DNA of 64,000 nt from Cololabis saira. Its lineage: Eukaryota; Chordata; Actinopteri; Beloniformes; Belonidae. The notes under the pieces were generated by a model, which was given only the letters and a program-made list of their open reading frames with translations, was not told where the DNA came from and ran no database searches. The position numbers and the translations under genes are program-made. Positions 44,347 through 58,585 of the stretch are shown here, piece after piece. Location: NCBI RefSeq assembly GCF_033807715.1, contig NC_084591.1, positions 32,855,090 to 32,919,089 of the forward strand, given 5' to 3'. Numbering within the stretch: the stretch's first letter is position 1; every line of letters starts with the position of its first letter.

Positions 44347-47300
44347 GGATCACCAAGTCCCACCTGCTGTACAGGTACCATACTGTACCTTAAACACTTA
44401 GTCACATGATGACTGATTCATTTTTTCATCAACGATATTGAGGCCTGAGACTCCTGCATCTCCACCATCATGGTCGTCTCGTGTCCGACTGCCTGCCAGT
44501 CGGACCTGCCGCCGGTGAGCTAACGCGATAAACCCACGGCTGCAAATTAACCTGACATTTTTAGTGGACCAGAGTGGGCGCTCACTTCCGGTACGCATAT
44601 AAATCGCGCCACGGCCCTTCTGGTGATAGCACCCGTGTTTCCAGGATTCCTGATGGATGGCGTGGCGCAGCCAGACCTCCACCCTTCTGTGCCCAGTAAG
44701 GCTTAGCGGTAAAAACAACAAATATCATCTTTCCATTACTCATATACTTCTGGCATAGGAGCTACTTTGGCTTTTATTCTCTGTTTAACTTCAAAAATCA
44801 CATCAACATCTCGGTTTCTATCGTTTGAAAACCAGAAAAGACACCTGACACGGGAATTTCCTTCCTGATGAAGTCCACTGTTCAACTGAGTTAGGGTTAG
44901 GGCGTATGAAGAGGGAACAGAGGCAGGATAGTGGGGTCCTGTATCCTCTGACTTCTTGCAGTAGCAGGGTTTCGGGGTGAGGCGGAGCCGTACTCAGTTC
45001 TGACCACTCTGGGACACGAGCAGCTAAAAATAGCTCTCATTAATTCTGCCGTTGTGATGCTGCAACAGCGCGATTTAAGGGAAACTTACAGCAAGAACAC
45101 TGTAGAACATCTAACAAGCTCTCGTTATGTAAAAATGTCATAGATTCAAAAGACACAAATTACATAATATTTCCAAAAAAAGGGGGAAGAAAAAGTCCCT
45201 TCTTCTCAGCGCTCACTAGATGGATTTGTCTCCAAGGCCTGATCATTTTTCAGAAATCCTCTACAGGACATTCAAGATGCGGATATAAAGTGCTCCTAAA
45301 TGACATGCTTGCACTATGTTTAGCTTATCTTTTCAATGATAACTGAGAGACAACTCACTAAACTTACTTTTAAATCTATGAATAACCACATAGTACCCGT
45401 CTGTCATTACAGGCTGTAAATAAAACAACACAGTTCCCTTGCTGCTCGTTAGATGGACAGGACGAGCATCAAAGCCCCCCAGCAATGACGGTGGAAAACA
45501 CCACGCCAGCAATAAACAGCCTGCTTACTGTAGTCCCAACAAGAGCACTGCTAGAAGTTGCAGTGTAGCTGTAGACAGACGCTAGGATCCCATACCACAG
45601 TAGCTGCTGGCAGGGAGCTTCATAAATAAATACATAAATAAATAAATAACATGACTGATCACTTCAGGAAGTGGACTGGATGTGCCGGGGAGTGCTGACA
45701 CCTGCTAAAAACCTCTGGCCTGTGAGGAGAAGGAGATGCTAATGAGGGTCCGTGGCTGAGCGGCCCGCGGGGGTCCCCTGAGAGGAGGGTGACACGCTGC
45801 ATGTGCAGCCCGGACCGTACTGCGGATCTCTCACGGAGGGGCGATCGTAGCACAAACACAGCAATGCCGGAGGATACCAAGGTCAATAAATTCATTCAAG
45901 CCAGACATGGAAGTAAAACTTCCAACTACCCGAGCCATAAAAGACATCTTTCTTTTTTTTTTTTTTTTAAGGGTTACAGTAGCAAAGGCGTCACTTCCAC
46001 TTAATTCCCTTCGCTTCATGCAGAAGGACTCAACACGGGATGAAACGCTACAGAAGATCACAGGTACTTACATCAGTTCATCCCGGTCATTATCAACGAC
46101 AGACAAAAGCGTTTCCGTCATTTAGCGACTTCTTTGTAAATCCAGCAGGAGATTCCTGCAGACGCACATCAGCAGCAGTGCATGACCGCACTACTCAGTG
46201 CTGGGAGGGACTTGCCCCCACCTTCCCTTCTGTTTTCCAAGCTCTGTAACCACAGAAATTACAACCACAGGTGAGAGGCTGTGAAACACATCCTGCAGAT
46301 CTCGTGCCCTGCACGGGTCTGCATCCTCCCCTGACATGCGTCCCACAAACACGTCCCCCCCTCCGACTCTTTTCCTTACGTGCTCGTGGCATCGGAGCAA
46401 ATCCCCTTCAGCTTGGCAACAATCTGAGGGATCTGCAGTTCCGCTACAGCGCGAGACTCCTCTGTACTAGCGAACATCCACCCGCAGTGTAAACTGCTGT
46501 ATCGGACTTAACCCTCGAGCTGCCGCGCCGAACCAGAGCAGAATCTGCCAAGTGGTTCACAACGTCTGTCCTTATCTGTAGCCTCCTCCCCAGGTATGCT
46601 GCAATGTATGCATAAATTAGGTTCATCATGTCAGCCGCATCCCGCAGAACACCAGCTGTCACAGTAACAGTTATCTATCACCGACGACGCACAAGCACAG
46701 GATGTTTACTGGTCGGATGCTGCAGACGAGGACATCCACATCTTTATGTGAAGCTAAAATTAAAAGGCTGCTAAACAGTCCTACAGGGGAACATCAATGC
46801 AACAGCAACCGCACACAAAACACACAAAAAGCGTCAGAGTACAAACATGTCAGAGTAGCTCCTAAAACCCAACTTGGTACAGGACAATCAATGTTCCTGT
46901 GCGCTGTGATCCAGGTGACAACACTGGTGTGAAATACAGAAAATAACAGCCGCTCAAACTGAGAATAATCCTCTATGCTGTTGAAACACCTCCATGAGTA
47001 CGTTCTGTGCATTACAGCCACGGTCAGGTACGTCTGCAAGGTGGTTCCTCCACTTGTGTGCATCACACAGGCATTTTGTTATTATCAGCATTTTACACCT
47101 GCATCCTTGAATTTAACACATCAAATCAACTAATAGGCTTGACACCCTGCTACTCCTGTTAATCCATCTAAGCACAACAAAAACTGACCCATCAATCTGA
47201 ACAATTATATAACAGATAATATGAAGTCCACGTGACCATGGCAGTCTGTTCTGTGTCTGCAAAAGAATGACCGTCACACCTCCGGGGTGAGACTTAAGTA

Positions 47301-47415
47301 GTATCCTGCGTGTAGATGAAACCAACATTAGGAAACTCACACATCTACTGATGTGCAACAAACAGGTCTTTATTCTACCGGGAATCATCAGAAGATATTT
47401 AATGATTAAATCATT
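44347..47415. other. No recognised feature
   Basis: Unremarkable non-coding sequence apart from a short AAAT-type simple repeat near 45625-45650 and a T-run near 45953. Small open frames here show no family resemblance. Confidence 0.5.
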
Positions 47416-47958
47416 TTAAGGCCTTGACACACCAACCCGACTTCCCTCGCTCTCTGCCGACTGCTGTGTCGGCTCGCGTCGGCTGGGTCGGGCTCACTAG
47501 ACACACCGCAAATACGACACCCGACGGCGAACTAGCACGTACGTTCTGCGCATGCGTGAGAGGTAATTCCCCTCCATACCAGCAGGCAGCGGTAGTCTGT
47601 ATTCAGGGGCTCAAGGAGGGGGACGGCGCTTTTTTTTTTCAAAGCTTTATTGAGAAAACACAAGTGCAGACAAACAAAACTCTGACCAGAACAGATCTGA
47701 TCAAAACAGACAATGTAATCAAAACGCATTTTTATTCAGTCCGCAAATGACGACGAAAAGCATTCTGGGAAATTCTGGGAACAGCCAATCACAGAGTGAG
47801 TTGTTTGACCGACGGCCGACGCCGATTCAACATGTCGAATCGGCTGAAAAGCTCCCGACGTGCGGGACATACCGGGGAAACTATGCCGAGACAGACGAGC
47901 ACCGACGCTCACCGACGGCCCGACGGCCGATTTTCGGCTTGGTGTGTCAGCCCCTTAA
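47416..47958. mobile_element. TTAA-flanked inverted-repeat element (piggyBac- or Kolobok-like)
   Basis: TTAA at 47416-47419 and 47955-47958 encloses ends ggccttgacacaccaaccc and cggcttggtgtgtcagcccc, which are inverted repeats. The interior includes cgacggc-rich arms and, at 47629-47780, a piece similar to elements A and B (caaaacgcatttttat, gcattctgggaa). There is no transposase. Confidence 0.8.
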
Positions 47959-50900
47959 CAGTTGCAAGGCAAGCCCTTCTACGTGGAGTCGGACACTTCT
48001 GATGTATTTCTGGGAGACAATTGAAATCTCACAGAGAAGCAATTGATTCAAAAACGTACGGCTGATGGGTGTACCTGTAGTCGGGTATAAGGGGCAGTAA
48101 CTGCTGCTGTTCCACCCGCTACATCACACCCGAGGCCGCGAGCGCCTGCTGCAAAAAAAGAACTCCCTGTGAGATTGTGGGTATTTTGCACATAATGTCA
48201 ACAAACTTGTGTAACTGGCACTTACAATGTGGGAAAGTGGATTACAGATTTACAGCAATCAATTCCTGATGATAAGCTGACACAGAGGTGGAACCTTGAA
48301 GCACAGAAACGCTGCAGGATGGACCGACGTACATCCTGAACGATGCTGGAACCCCCTTCTCTTCTTCTTCTCATTTGGCCTGGACGTCCAACACTGGGGT
48401 CTGATTGTAAACAGGCAACATTGTGGTTTCTGTGCCACCTGACACCATTGACCATTCTGTGGGTACTTTGTACACCAGAACTGAGAGAACATGACTCTGG
48501 TCGTCTCTTGCACCGAGTAGCCGATGGCGTGTGAACATGGTCCGTGAATTGAGTGTCTAAGAGGAGGAAGACGAGCTGGTTGTGTCTCATCCGAGTAGCT
48601 GCTTCATCTACAGGCTCAGGTTGGCCATGACGCCCCTTTTCGTCCAGAGTGGTTCAAAGTTGGTTCAGAGCCAAATCCTGTTTTCAGCAGCATTAATAGC
48701 ATTTAGTATTTGGAAAAGCTGGCTGGCACTGGATAGAGCGTTAAAACAACAACAACAACAACAGTTGTTTATGGTCGTGTTTACAGCTGTAGCTATTCTC
48801 ATTTTTTTACTCTGATCTTTTTCTGTTAAACCCACTGTATTTACAAAAACTCAAGGCTCATAACTGTCTCTTACAGTCTACCAGAGACGGGGAAAGGCGG
48901 AAGAGAGGAGAAGGAGCGTGACAGGTAATTCACGCCCAACTTTGAAAAATCACGACTGGACCAATGAGGCATCGTACCGTCAGAGACGGCATCGTTCACC
49001 GGACCGACCCGGCAGGTTCTTCTAGCCCTTCTGACTCCAAGATCCAGCTGCATTCAGACGGTCCTGCGAGACATCTGTCTAGGAGAGTCGGCTCCGCTTT
49101 AGTCGTCCAGTCCTTTTACTTCCTTTGCGGGGAAGTTCAGCTGCATGGCTGAACTAACACGGATTCATCCCAAGGCAACTTCAAGCATCTGTGCTGTACG
49201 CCCGCTTCATACGCCAAATCATCCCGTTCTTATAAAGAGGCATATCGTCGCCTTGAAATACAGTCATGCAAAAGTTTTTACCCCCTCATTTAATTCAGCT
49301 TTTTTGCCTAATTATACCTCTATTCTTTAGAAAATATACAGGAATTAACTTCTGGGCTGAAACTGGAGTATCACATAAACTCTATATTTTGCATCATATT
49401 TAAACAAAGATGCAACAATTCTTTTTCTTTTTTTGTTATTCTGACTTACTAGTTCAAAAATCTTTTTTTTTTTCTTTTTTAAATATCCATCAACCAACAC
49501 GGACTCTCTGGGAAGCGTGTCTACCATGTGGAATACATTTCAGAGAAAGTAGAGAACTAAAAAGCTGAATATCACAACCAATACAATCATAATTAAACAT
49601 TAAAAAACAGCATTGTTCTACTTGCTCGCTGGTACATAGCTTTCCAGGGTCAGGAGGGTATTTGGAGATGAGTAAACAGTTAATAAGGGCTATAATGTAA
49701 CTCCTTTTAGTTTGAACGAATATCTCTGTGCAGGAACATGAAGCACTTTGTCTTAGGGGTTTGAAGCGACAGTGAAAGCAATGGTACCTGTTTAAGTTAT
49801 TAATGGTAAATGTGTTATAGAGCTGAATGTTTATCTGAATCAAAATGCCTTTTGTTTACAGTTTTAGTAAACTTTATAATAAGAGCTCAGCAACTTTTAA
49901 TAAACGCTTCTGATGTGGAAGATGAGTTTATGAAAATGTAATCAGCTAAGAAAATTACAATCATTGTACCTCCACGTATAAAACTTCCCCTCAATCACTC
50001 GCACTTAAACTTCCAGCGCAGCATTTGATGGCCCGCTCGTTACTCCAGATTTCTGGCATTTATAAAACCGTTACCACGGCCGCTGTTAGGGCGTCATTTG
50101 CATAACCCATCTATGTCCTGCACCGTGCAGCTCTTAAAACACACCGCGCAGTAAAACTGGGCCTTTGGTGGTTTGAAAACAAACGATGAAACATGTCACA
50201 ACAGCAACTCAACAGAGTGCAACGACAGGAAAAGAAAAAGAGGGAAACAAAAACATTCAAAAGTTACCTTTTAAAAAAAAAAAGCAGCAACTATCAGCAC
50301 ATCCATCCTGAAGCCCCGATTAGATGAGCTGACTGAGCGCCAAGCACAGGTGAAAGGATGAGTTCACCTTCCCTCCCCGTCAGGAGCGCCTGGCCACGGT
50401 GACAGACACACAGTTCTCCCTCTCCGTCACCTACCACTCGCCAGCCTCCAATTCATTATTTTCCAATCAACTGAAAGAGACCCGGGAAGAACGGCGCTAC
50501 TAAATCCTGCAAGTCAGCAGTTCTGCTACGATTATGTCTTCTTCCAGGACACCTCGCTCATGACCGCAGGCTGCTGATGTGCGGTTACAGTCGTCCACCC
50601 AAGTCTCAACTCCACAACAACTACTGGACTGGAGGTGTGCACTTACAGAGACGGTGTGTGTTGTGTCACGTCTGAAACACTCCCCTGGTGCTGTTCTGCT
50701 GGGTCAGACCTTGAAACATGTACACACCCTTCAGCAGGGGGTCGAGCGTGAGCTGGCACAGTCGCATGAACACACATGAACAGCAGCCGTGAGCCAGTTC
50801 TGCAGAAGTTCTGCAGCTTCTGTGAAGGACTTCACAGAACCACACTCGACCCTTACACTGAAGTAACTGGTTATTTTAATATTCAGCCTAACAGTACAGC

Positions 50901-51253
50901 AGTTCCCATCATGACCTTCATGGCTACAGCAAAGTCAGAGGGAGGTCAGAGGAACCCACCCCGGATGTAGAGGCTTCATGACACTGTCCAGGTTTCACTC
51001 ATCAACCCCTGACATCTCTCATCATTACTGTCTTTGATCTTTGACCTGATGTCCGTATCGTCACTGTTTACATCCACACAGTTGTTGCAAGACTCTACCT
51101 GGAAGGACCTCTGGTCCTGAGCTGCACGTCGCCGGTATTACTTACCGGAGACCACGAGATAGATGACGCCTCCTAAAAACAGTCAAAAATTGGTTCAAAT
51201 GAAATTTAAACTTTCACATTTTTTTATGGGAAAATACTCCTTTGTGTTGCATC
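47959..51253. other. No recognised feature
   Basis: Only minor simple repeats, such as AAC near 48747-48763. A stretch near 49261 (cagtcatgcaaaagttttta) faintly resembles a Tc1-type terminus but has no partner that I can see. Confidence 0.5.
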
Positions 51254-51901
51254 TAGTGATGCACCTAATGTTTGGTAACCGAAATTGTTCGGCCGAAAAT
51301 AGCAAAAAAACACTTTCGGTGTTCGGTGGAATAAGTGGGGAAAAAACCGAACAATTAATAACGGCATGTTTAGATGACGCAAAAGAAGTGGATAACACAA
51401 AATAAAGAAAAATAAAATCAATCCCTTTCCAATATTAATACTTGTATGGGAAAGGGATTGATTTTCTTTTTCTTTATTTTGTTTTATCCGCTTCTTTTTC
51501 ACTTTTTTTACAATGCACTTTAATGCATTTTTTTTTTCGGCAGTCAGTTATAGGCCTAATGTAAGGTCAAAGATGGCCAAAAAAATTATTTTGCTAATTT
51601 ATTTATTTTAAGTTATTGTGCCTTGTTGGTATAATGTCTGCTGGAATATTTAAAAATGCTGGGAAATTAAAAAAATGTTCAATAAATATTTCTACTTTGT
51701 AATTTTGTAAAAGATCTTTTTCTTTGAAAAGCATGCCTAGAGCACATTTATTTGATTTATGCAATGGTGAAAAAATTGGCAAAATAAATGGAAAAACTGC
51801 GAAGAACCATTGTTCGGTATGTTATTCAGTATTCAGCAAAGTGTTTATTATTATTTTCGGTTTCGGTTTTGGCCACAGATTTTCATTTCGGTGCATCACT
51901 A
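51254..51901. mobile_element. hAT-like miniature element ('tagtgatgcacc' ends)
   Basis: The ends tagtgatgcacctaatg and ttcggtgcatcacta are inverted repeats. An exact 8-bp duplication, gttgcatc, lies at 51246-51253 and 51902-51909. The interior has repeated ttcggt/accgaa motifs near both ends and no transposase. Confidence 0.93.
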
Positions 51902-51909
51902 GTTGCATC

Positions 51910-54360
51910 ATAGCAAATATTTTATTATTAATATTGTTTCTCTCCGTTTGAAGTGTCCAACTTGTCAGGAGACCGTAGTTTAATGTCTCTCCTCGTTGGC
52001 AAGTAATGTTTTATAATCAAGTATGTACTGTATCCCCCACAAAATGACCAAAATAAACATTTATATAAGGAACTGCAATCAAAAGTAATCATTTCAGTAA
52101 CAGCTGAGCTGCCCGCCCCGCTAAGGGACAGCGTTTGGTTGGAGTCGGTGGCCGCAAGCAGACGCAGAGAGCTCTGAAAACATGATTATCAGCGAGTCCG
52201 AACATAAGAGCCCACGGGAGGGCAGGAATGTGGTGATGAGCGGAGGTGCAGACCTGCTCCCGCCTCCTCCGTCAGTGATTGACATGAGGACAATGGAGCC
52301 AAAGAGAAGCAGTGATGATAAGAGATGTTTCTGTGCTGTTGGGAGAAGGAGGTTCACATGACTGATAAAAGCCTCAGCATCCTGATAACTCCGTTCACAC
52401 TGGGATTCATGATGGATTTGGTTCACACGAGCAAGTCGGTGCAGCAGGAGCTGGAACCAGGACGTGCACGACACAGACACATAGACCACATTAGCAGGGA
52501 AATGTCAGCTTGGCCCGTTACCAACGCAACGACCCCCCGACATCCAAAACACACACCCATCAACGGTCACACAAACCACATCATGTCTAAGATTTACAGC
52601 TAAAACTGAGGAAGTTAATAAATGATCCAAGTCTCATTCATAACATTTATATGGACTAAAACAGGATTGGTCGTGGATCTAGCAGGTTAAGACAAACCCA
52701 GCGTGGGCCTGCCCCTGCAGCGTCACTCGTTTGTTCATCACGTGGGTCTTTCTGGAGCTGGAACGACCGTATTATGGAAGAAAACTTGAGCAAACATCTG
52801 AAAGCTGATTGGACAGAAATATGTACAGTGCCTCTGAGAACTTAAATAATTCATTTGGTTGGGAAGGAACTTTGTACACATCGCAGAAAGCTTATTTTCC
52901 TCTCCGGTGCCTCGTGTGTCAACACATCCAACAAACACAGTAATGCAGGCGGCCTCATCACGTCGTCCCTCGCCACCAGCAAACGGATCAGCGCCTGATT
53001 GCAGACAGCTTCTATAAATACAGGAGACCGCGGAGCAGCAGCCAAATTCAACTGAAGTAGGCAAAATATATGATCCCTTCGAACACCGCAAAGACTCGGA
53101 TGACGGCTGCTCCGGGGCGGCGTGATTTACAGGCCGCCACGCACGACCGCCTTCCAGAGGCGGTACTGTCCTCCTCGCAGGCGACACGTCTGCCACACGT
53201 GAGCGATAGCGTGCGATCTAAACTATTTTGGGGCTGGTTTAATTTAATCATGCTATGAAACATCTAATTACTGCCACAAATATCTGCAGCGTGCCACTTT
53301 CACTTCATCTGACACATCTATTAAGCGTGCCCAGCTGCTGCTCCGGGTGACATTACGAGCATGACGCTAGTGTTGACACATCTTGGTCACGGGCCTCGGG
53401 GTCCAACGCAACAATGAATCATCAAACTTCCACCAATCACGTCCCCGGCAGAGTAACGCCCCTGCAGTTCGCTTCATTTCCCTTTAAAATCCACAACTCT
53501 CAGCGTCGGTCCACGTTAGCGCGCTTGTTGACGTGTGGGCCGCATTTAAGACATGCAGGACACGTCGTTTACATGATGTGAATATATTTTTGAGGGTTTA
53601 TATTTTATCTGTGGTTCATGAAGATGTTTTTCCCGTCGATGATCGAAGTAAAATCGTGTTCTTTTCATCTGGAGGAGAAGGCCGGTTGGTCAGCTGCCTC
53701 AGTCTGGTCAGGGTGGAATCAAAGTTTTTACTACAGATATCAAGTCAATAACAATTAATCAGCAGTCAATTCAAATCCATTGTGACAATTTAGAGCTGCA
53801 AAGACGCGTCGACATAATCCATTACTCAAATACGCTGACACCTCGCATGTACGACACCCTGACGACGGCGAGAGCAAGTAGCAAACATTCATATAATGCA
53901 CCTTCTACCTCTTAAAACCAGAGTGGAGCATCAGGTTTGGACTTTCTCAGGGAGAAATCAAACAACATGTTGCTCTGGACGCTCAGTAAAATCTAAATAA
54001 CGTATCACAGCCGCACAACCGCCATGCGTGAGCATCTCCACAGAAAACACTACACCACAACAATAAAAGCATTTACTTAATTATTAAGTGACAGTAAATG
54101 CATTAGTTTGTTATTTTAAAGTTTTCACGTGTAAGTCATGGCTCGATCGTTTTCTGGTTTAAAATATAAAACAATGATGTTAACGTCTAACTGCCGCAAA
54201 GTGTTCCTGCCTGTTTTGAGCATTAAAACTAAACAATATTGATTTCAATATTGATTGATTATTAATGTCATGTTTGTGCCATCTGTCAATATAACAGTGG
54301 GCTAACATACATCCCTCTCTGTGCTGTCAGCTCATAAAAGATCATTTAAGATTAAAAACC
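51910..54360. other. No recognised feature
   Basis: No exon or repeat that I can support. Confidence 0.5.
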
Positions 54361-54752
54361 AACTTATTCAATGTGATCAATGCTTGTTTATTTGTTTATT
54401 TGTTTATTTTGTTTATTTTATTGAGATCCCCATTAGCTGCAGCAGAAACTGCAGCTATTCTTCCTGGGGTCTTAACAAGAAAATGCAATACAAAAGAAAA
54501 CAACATAGAAAAAAAACTTAAAAAAATAAAAACACAGAAAGAGCAAGAAGAAAAAAAAAAAAAAATATGTATACAAAATCAAGATATCTTAAGGATCAAG
54601 ACAAGAACAGAAACCAAGTCAACTATATCCTCCCCACATATGCCTAATCTATACCTCATATATACATTATATATACACACACACACATATACCCATCATA
54701 TAATACTCTATCCTATTCAACATTCCAAGTCAAATTCTATATTATATTCACA

Positions 54753-54794
<42 letters not shown>

Positions 54795-56328
54795 CATACA
54801 CATCCACACATACATACCTACATATGTATACACACATACATACACACACTCATATATATCTATTCTATAATAATAGAATATAACATATATACTATATATA
54901 TAATATAACACTACTATGCAATAATACCATTATATCTCATGTACTAAAAACAATCATATTACATACACAACTATTACACACCGAAACCATTACTTGGACA
55001 GATATTTTTTAAGTAGTATTCTGAATTGATTATTGTTAGCAAGTTTTACATGATTGGGTAAAGAATTCCATTCTTTCATTCCTCTATACAGAACTGTACG
55101 TTTGATGGCATTAGATCTAACCTTAGGTATTGTAAAATTTCCAACAGTTGCATGTCTAGTGTTGTGACAGTGATTTTCTGCACTAAAAGAGAGGTTATCA
55201 AACAAATCATATGGCTTTTTTAAAACAGATATGTTTCTTATCACAATCAACAGTGAGTATATGAGTCTGTCTTTGACCAATAACCAGTTGAGTTTCTTGT
55301 GCATAGAGATTATATTTGTCCTATTGTCGCACTTGAGAATAGTGCGGGCAGCTCTGTTTTGTATAATTTGCAAAGCATTCAACATTTCACCATTAGCACT
55401 GGACCAAACTGCTGGGCAATAGTCAAGGTTTGATAGTATAAGTGATTGAATAGCTGTTTTTAAAATCCTATGATTCATATAGAATGCATGTCTTCTTACA
55501 ATAAATATACCCCTCCCCATCTTTGTAATGATATTAGAAATATGTTTTTTCCATGAAAGTTTGTTGTCTACTATTACTCCCAGAAGTTTGGTTTCGTCCA
55601 CTTGTTTTATGATGATGTCATTGACCTTGATATACAAAACAGGATTCTTATCAATATTATGATTTGACCCGATAATCATACAGTTGGATTTTGATAAATT
55701 TAGGGCTAGCTTGTTTGCTCTGACCCATTCCGCTATACTAATTAATTCGTTATTTATAATAGTTTCTAATTCATTATTAGTCTTTGCAGAAGCATATATA
55801 GTCGAGTCATCCGCGTACATCACTGTATTCACTTTTTCTAGTGCCCATGGTAAGTCATTCGTAAAGATTGTGAACAATAAAGGTCCAAGACAGCTTCCTT
55901 GAGGAACTCCACATGTTATAGTTTTGTTTTCTGAGTAGCTGCCATTAAAAAACACAGATTGCGTCCTGTTGGACAGATAACTGTAGAACCAGTTGAGTGC
56001 AGATTGCTCAAAGCCGTAACAAGCCAGTTTTTCTAATAGTATGTTATGATCTATAATGTCAAAAGCCGCTGAAAAGTCTAGAAATACAGCACCAATCATG
56101 TTTTTCATTTCAATTTCCCTCAGCCAATCATCAGACATGACCGTCAACGGGCCGCTCGGTGGCGCAGTGGGTTAAGCAGCGGGCCATATATTGAGGCTAC
56201 AGTCCTCCTGCAGCGGTCGCGGGTTCGTATCCAGCCCGCGCACCTTTGCTGCGTGTCTTCCCCATTCTTTCTCTCTACCCCTTTCCAATCTGCATCTCCA
56301 ATAAAGGGCCACTAGAGCCCAAAAAAAC

Positions 56329-56368
<40 letters not shown>

Positions 56369-56640
56369 CATGACCGTCAACGCCGTTGCAGTGGAGTGAG
56401 CCTTTCTATATGCATGTTGTGAAGTACTGATTATTTCATTATCTGATAAATAATTATTAATTTGTTCATACACAATTGTTTCCATCATCTTTCCAAGTAT
56501 CGGTAGCAGGCTTATTGGACGACTATTTGAGCCAGAAAAAGGTAGTCTCTTATTTTTTGTTAGTGGAACTATTTTTGCTTGCTTCCAGGCAAGAGGACAT
56601 ATGCCGCTTGTGATGGAAAACCATTCATACTTATTTTAGT
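54361..56640 (-). mobile_element. CR1/Jockey-group LINE, 5'-truncated, split by a SINE
   Basis: The minus-strand reverse transcriptase runs from about 56640 to the stop at 54990. CPLAWKQAKIVPL and ISLLPILGKMMETIVYEQIN lie right of the SINE. FLDFSAAFDIIDHNILLEKL, GVPQGSCLGPLLF and MYADDSTIY lie left of it, and the C-terminal WNSLPNHVKL is near 55075. The 3' UTR carries AT-rich simple repeats (54650-54910) and ends with the conserved gagatccccattagctgcag and an A/T-rich tail near 54370-54440. Apart from the SINE, the reverse transcriptase half looks open, so this copy is fairly young. Endonuclease and ORF1 are missing. Confidence 0.88.
56150..56366 (+). mobile_element. tRNA-derived SINE inserted in the LINE
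   Basis: An A-box-like ctcggtggcgcagtgggtta and a B-box-like gcgggttcgtatccagcc give a tRNA-type promoter. A short body and a poly-A of about 30 nt follow. An exact 16-bp target duplication, gacatgaccgtcaacg, lies at 56134-56149 and 56367-56382. The long, pure poly-A and exact duplication indicate a recent insertion. Confidence 0.93.
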
Positions 56641-57332
56641 TTTATGGAGATGGTTCTGAATAAATCAAATGGTGCCGCTTTCGGCTTGGTTTATGTACGA
56701 AAAAGTAAAAAAAAAAATTGTAAGAATGGTTAAATGTATTATTTCTTTGCATTTAACAGAACGATGTATCATTGTATAAATTGGTCTGATAAATTAATGA
56801 AAATAAATGGCATGCCTGCTGGTGGGCCAGGCCCGTAAAACCTTCTCCGCCACGCTGCCACGCCTCACCTGGGGTCGGCTTCACCTGCTAAATTCATATT
56901 CCTGCAAATCAAACCGAGATTCTAACATGGATGACAGGTTTATTTTGCTTTAAAACCATTCCTTTAAAATGACAACTCAATATGCCACATAATAAAACCA
57001 AGTCTTGTCAGAGAAAATGAAACAAAAACAGAAAACTGACTTCAGTCCCGAGATTCATTTTGAAGTCATTCAAGTCGTTATGTCTCTAGCTGCCGCCCCA
57101 TAAAAGATGATGTATTCAATGTCTCATATAATGGTCACAATTATGGGATGCTTTCACACTGTAGGACATAAACACCCATGACTGTCAGATGTTTTGCTCC
57201 AATGTCAGATAATCACTGAATCGCTTGTGTCCTAAAAGGATAAGATAGATGCAGCTAACTGCATAAACTAATCATGAAACCAATGTGTTCTCAGCTAATA
57301 TATGCATACATATACATACACACACATTTATA

Positions 57333-57349
57333 TCTATATATATATATAT

Positions 57350-57436
<87 letters not shown>
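57333..57436. repeat. AT dinucleotide tract
   Basis: Mixed TA and CA at 57333-57361, then about 37 uninterrupted TA units. An ATT tract follows at 57530-57560. A smaller AT tract lies at 54758-54788. Confidence 0.97.
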
Positions 57437-57438
<2 letters not shown>

Positions 57439-57527
57439 TAGTTCTGCAAAGCAAATGACCAGAAGAGGCGGTGAATGTGGAAGACTCTCCCTTGAGTGCC
57501 CTATAAGGCGCCTCAAATTAATAAAAT

Positions 57528-57562
<35 letters not shown>

Positions 57563-57767
57563 ACGTTGCTGTCATGTGTTCATGTCCGGTTTCATTGAAA
57601 AATAAGACCAAAAAAAGCTGTGTTTGTATTTAAAAAAAAAAAAGCGATTGTAAAGCATTAATAACATTCAACAGGTGCTGACAGGTGTCTTCGGCTCACA
57701 TTAACCTAATGAACGTTAAGTGTGTCTGAACCAAAGCTCACATGACTCTCAATAAAAGTGTCCTATA

Positions 57768-58557
57768 TAGGGTGGGCAAAAATATCGAAATGGCAATATA
57801 TCGCGATACTTTTCCAGCCGATTCAATATCGATATTAAAAATTTGAATATCGATTTCTTTTTATTTTTTTTTATTTATTTATTTTTTTATCCCCGATTTT
57901 TTTCCCCATTATATCACCCAGTGCTCCTACCTAAGTGACAGTCCTGGGCATTGCCACTCTCTACCAACCCTGGGAGGGCCCTGCACTGAGCTCAGGTTTT
58001 ATTTCACGTTTTATTTCATTTTATAATTAATTTTTTATATAAGACAATTGCCTGTCCTTAAAAAATGAAAAATAATGGACAGAGGTTTATTTATTTATGG
58101 ATTTATATATACTGACTGATCACTGTGCCTGTCCTTGGTTTTAGTACCATCTTTCTTGTGTTTATTATCATTTGCCACATAATTAAAGCAACCTCATACT
58201 AAATTTAATGTTAATTTCATATGATGTAAATAATATGAAAAACATATACAAATATGTTGTAACTTTAGCTTGTATAGTTATAATAAAACATTGTTTTGAC
58301 TCAGTTTGTCCCATGAATTGTCACTATAATCTGATGAATATGCAACTCGGATTTTAAGATCCATCACTATCATCTGATGTACATATATACAACTTGGATT
58401 TTAAGATGTGTAATGCATTTTTAAATTTTTCGGTGAACTATGTAGAATATAATAATCGGGATATCGCATAATCGGGATATCGCAATGTGTATCGTATCGT
58501 GTCTCAAGTATCGTGATGCGTATCGTATCGTGAGGTCCTTCCCAATACCCACCCCTA
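57768..58557. mobile_element. hAT-like element ('tagggtgggcaaaaatatcg' ends)
   Basis: tagggtgggcaaaaatatcg and the reverse complement of cccaatacccacccct a are inverted repeats, with atcgata-rich subterminal sequence. The flanks are TATA-rich and I cannot define an 8-bp duplication. Confidence 0.7.
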
Positions 58558-58585
58558 TATATCACCAAACTAAATACAAAATACA

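Noticed and set aside
44398..44721. Minus-strand 107-residue open frame
   Set aside because: No family resemblance or supporting gene structure.
48222..48590. Minus-strand 122-residue open frame
   Set aside because: No recognisable domain, no splice partners and ordinary base composition; likely chance.
56150..56240. tRNA gene
   Set aside because: The A- and B-box-like motifs belong to a SINE with poly-A and target duplication, not a foldable tRNA.
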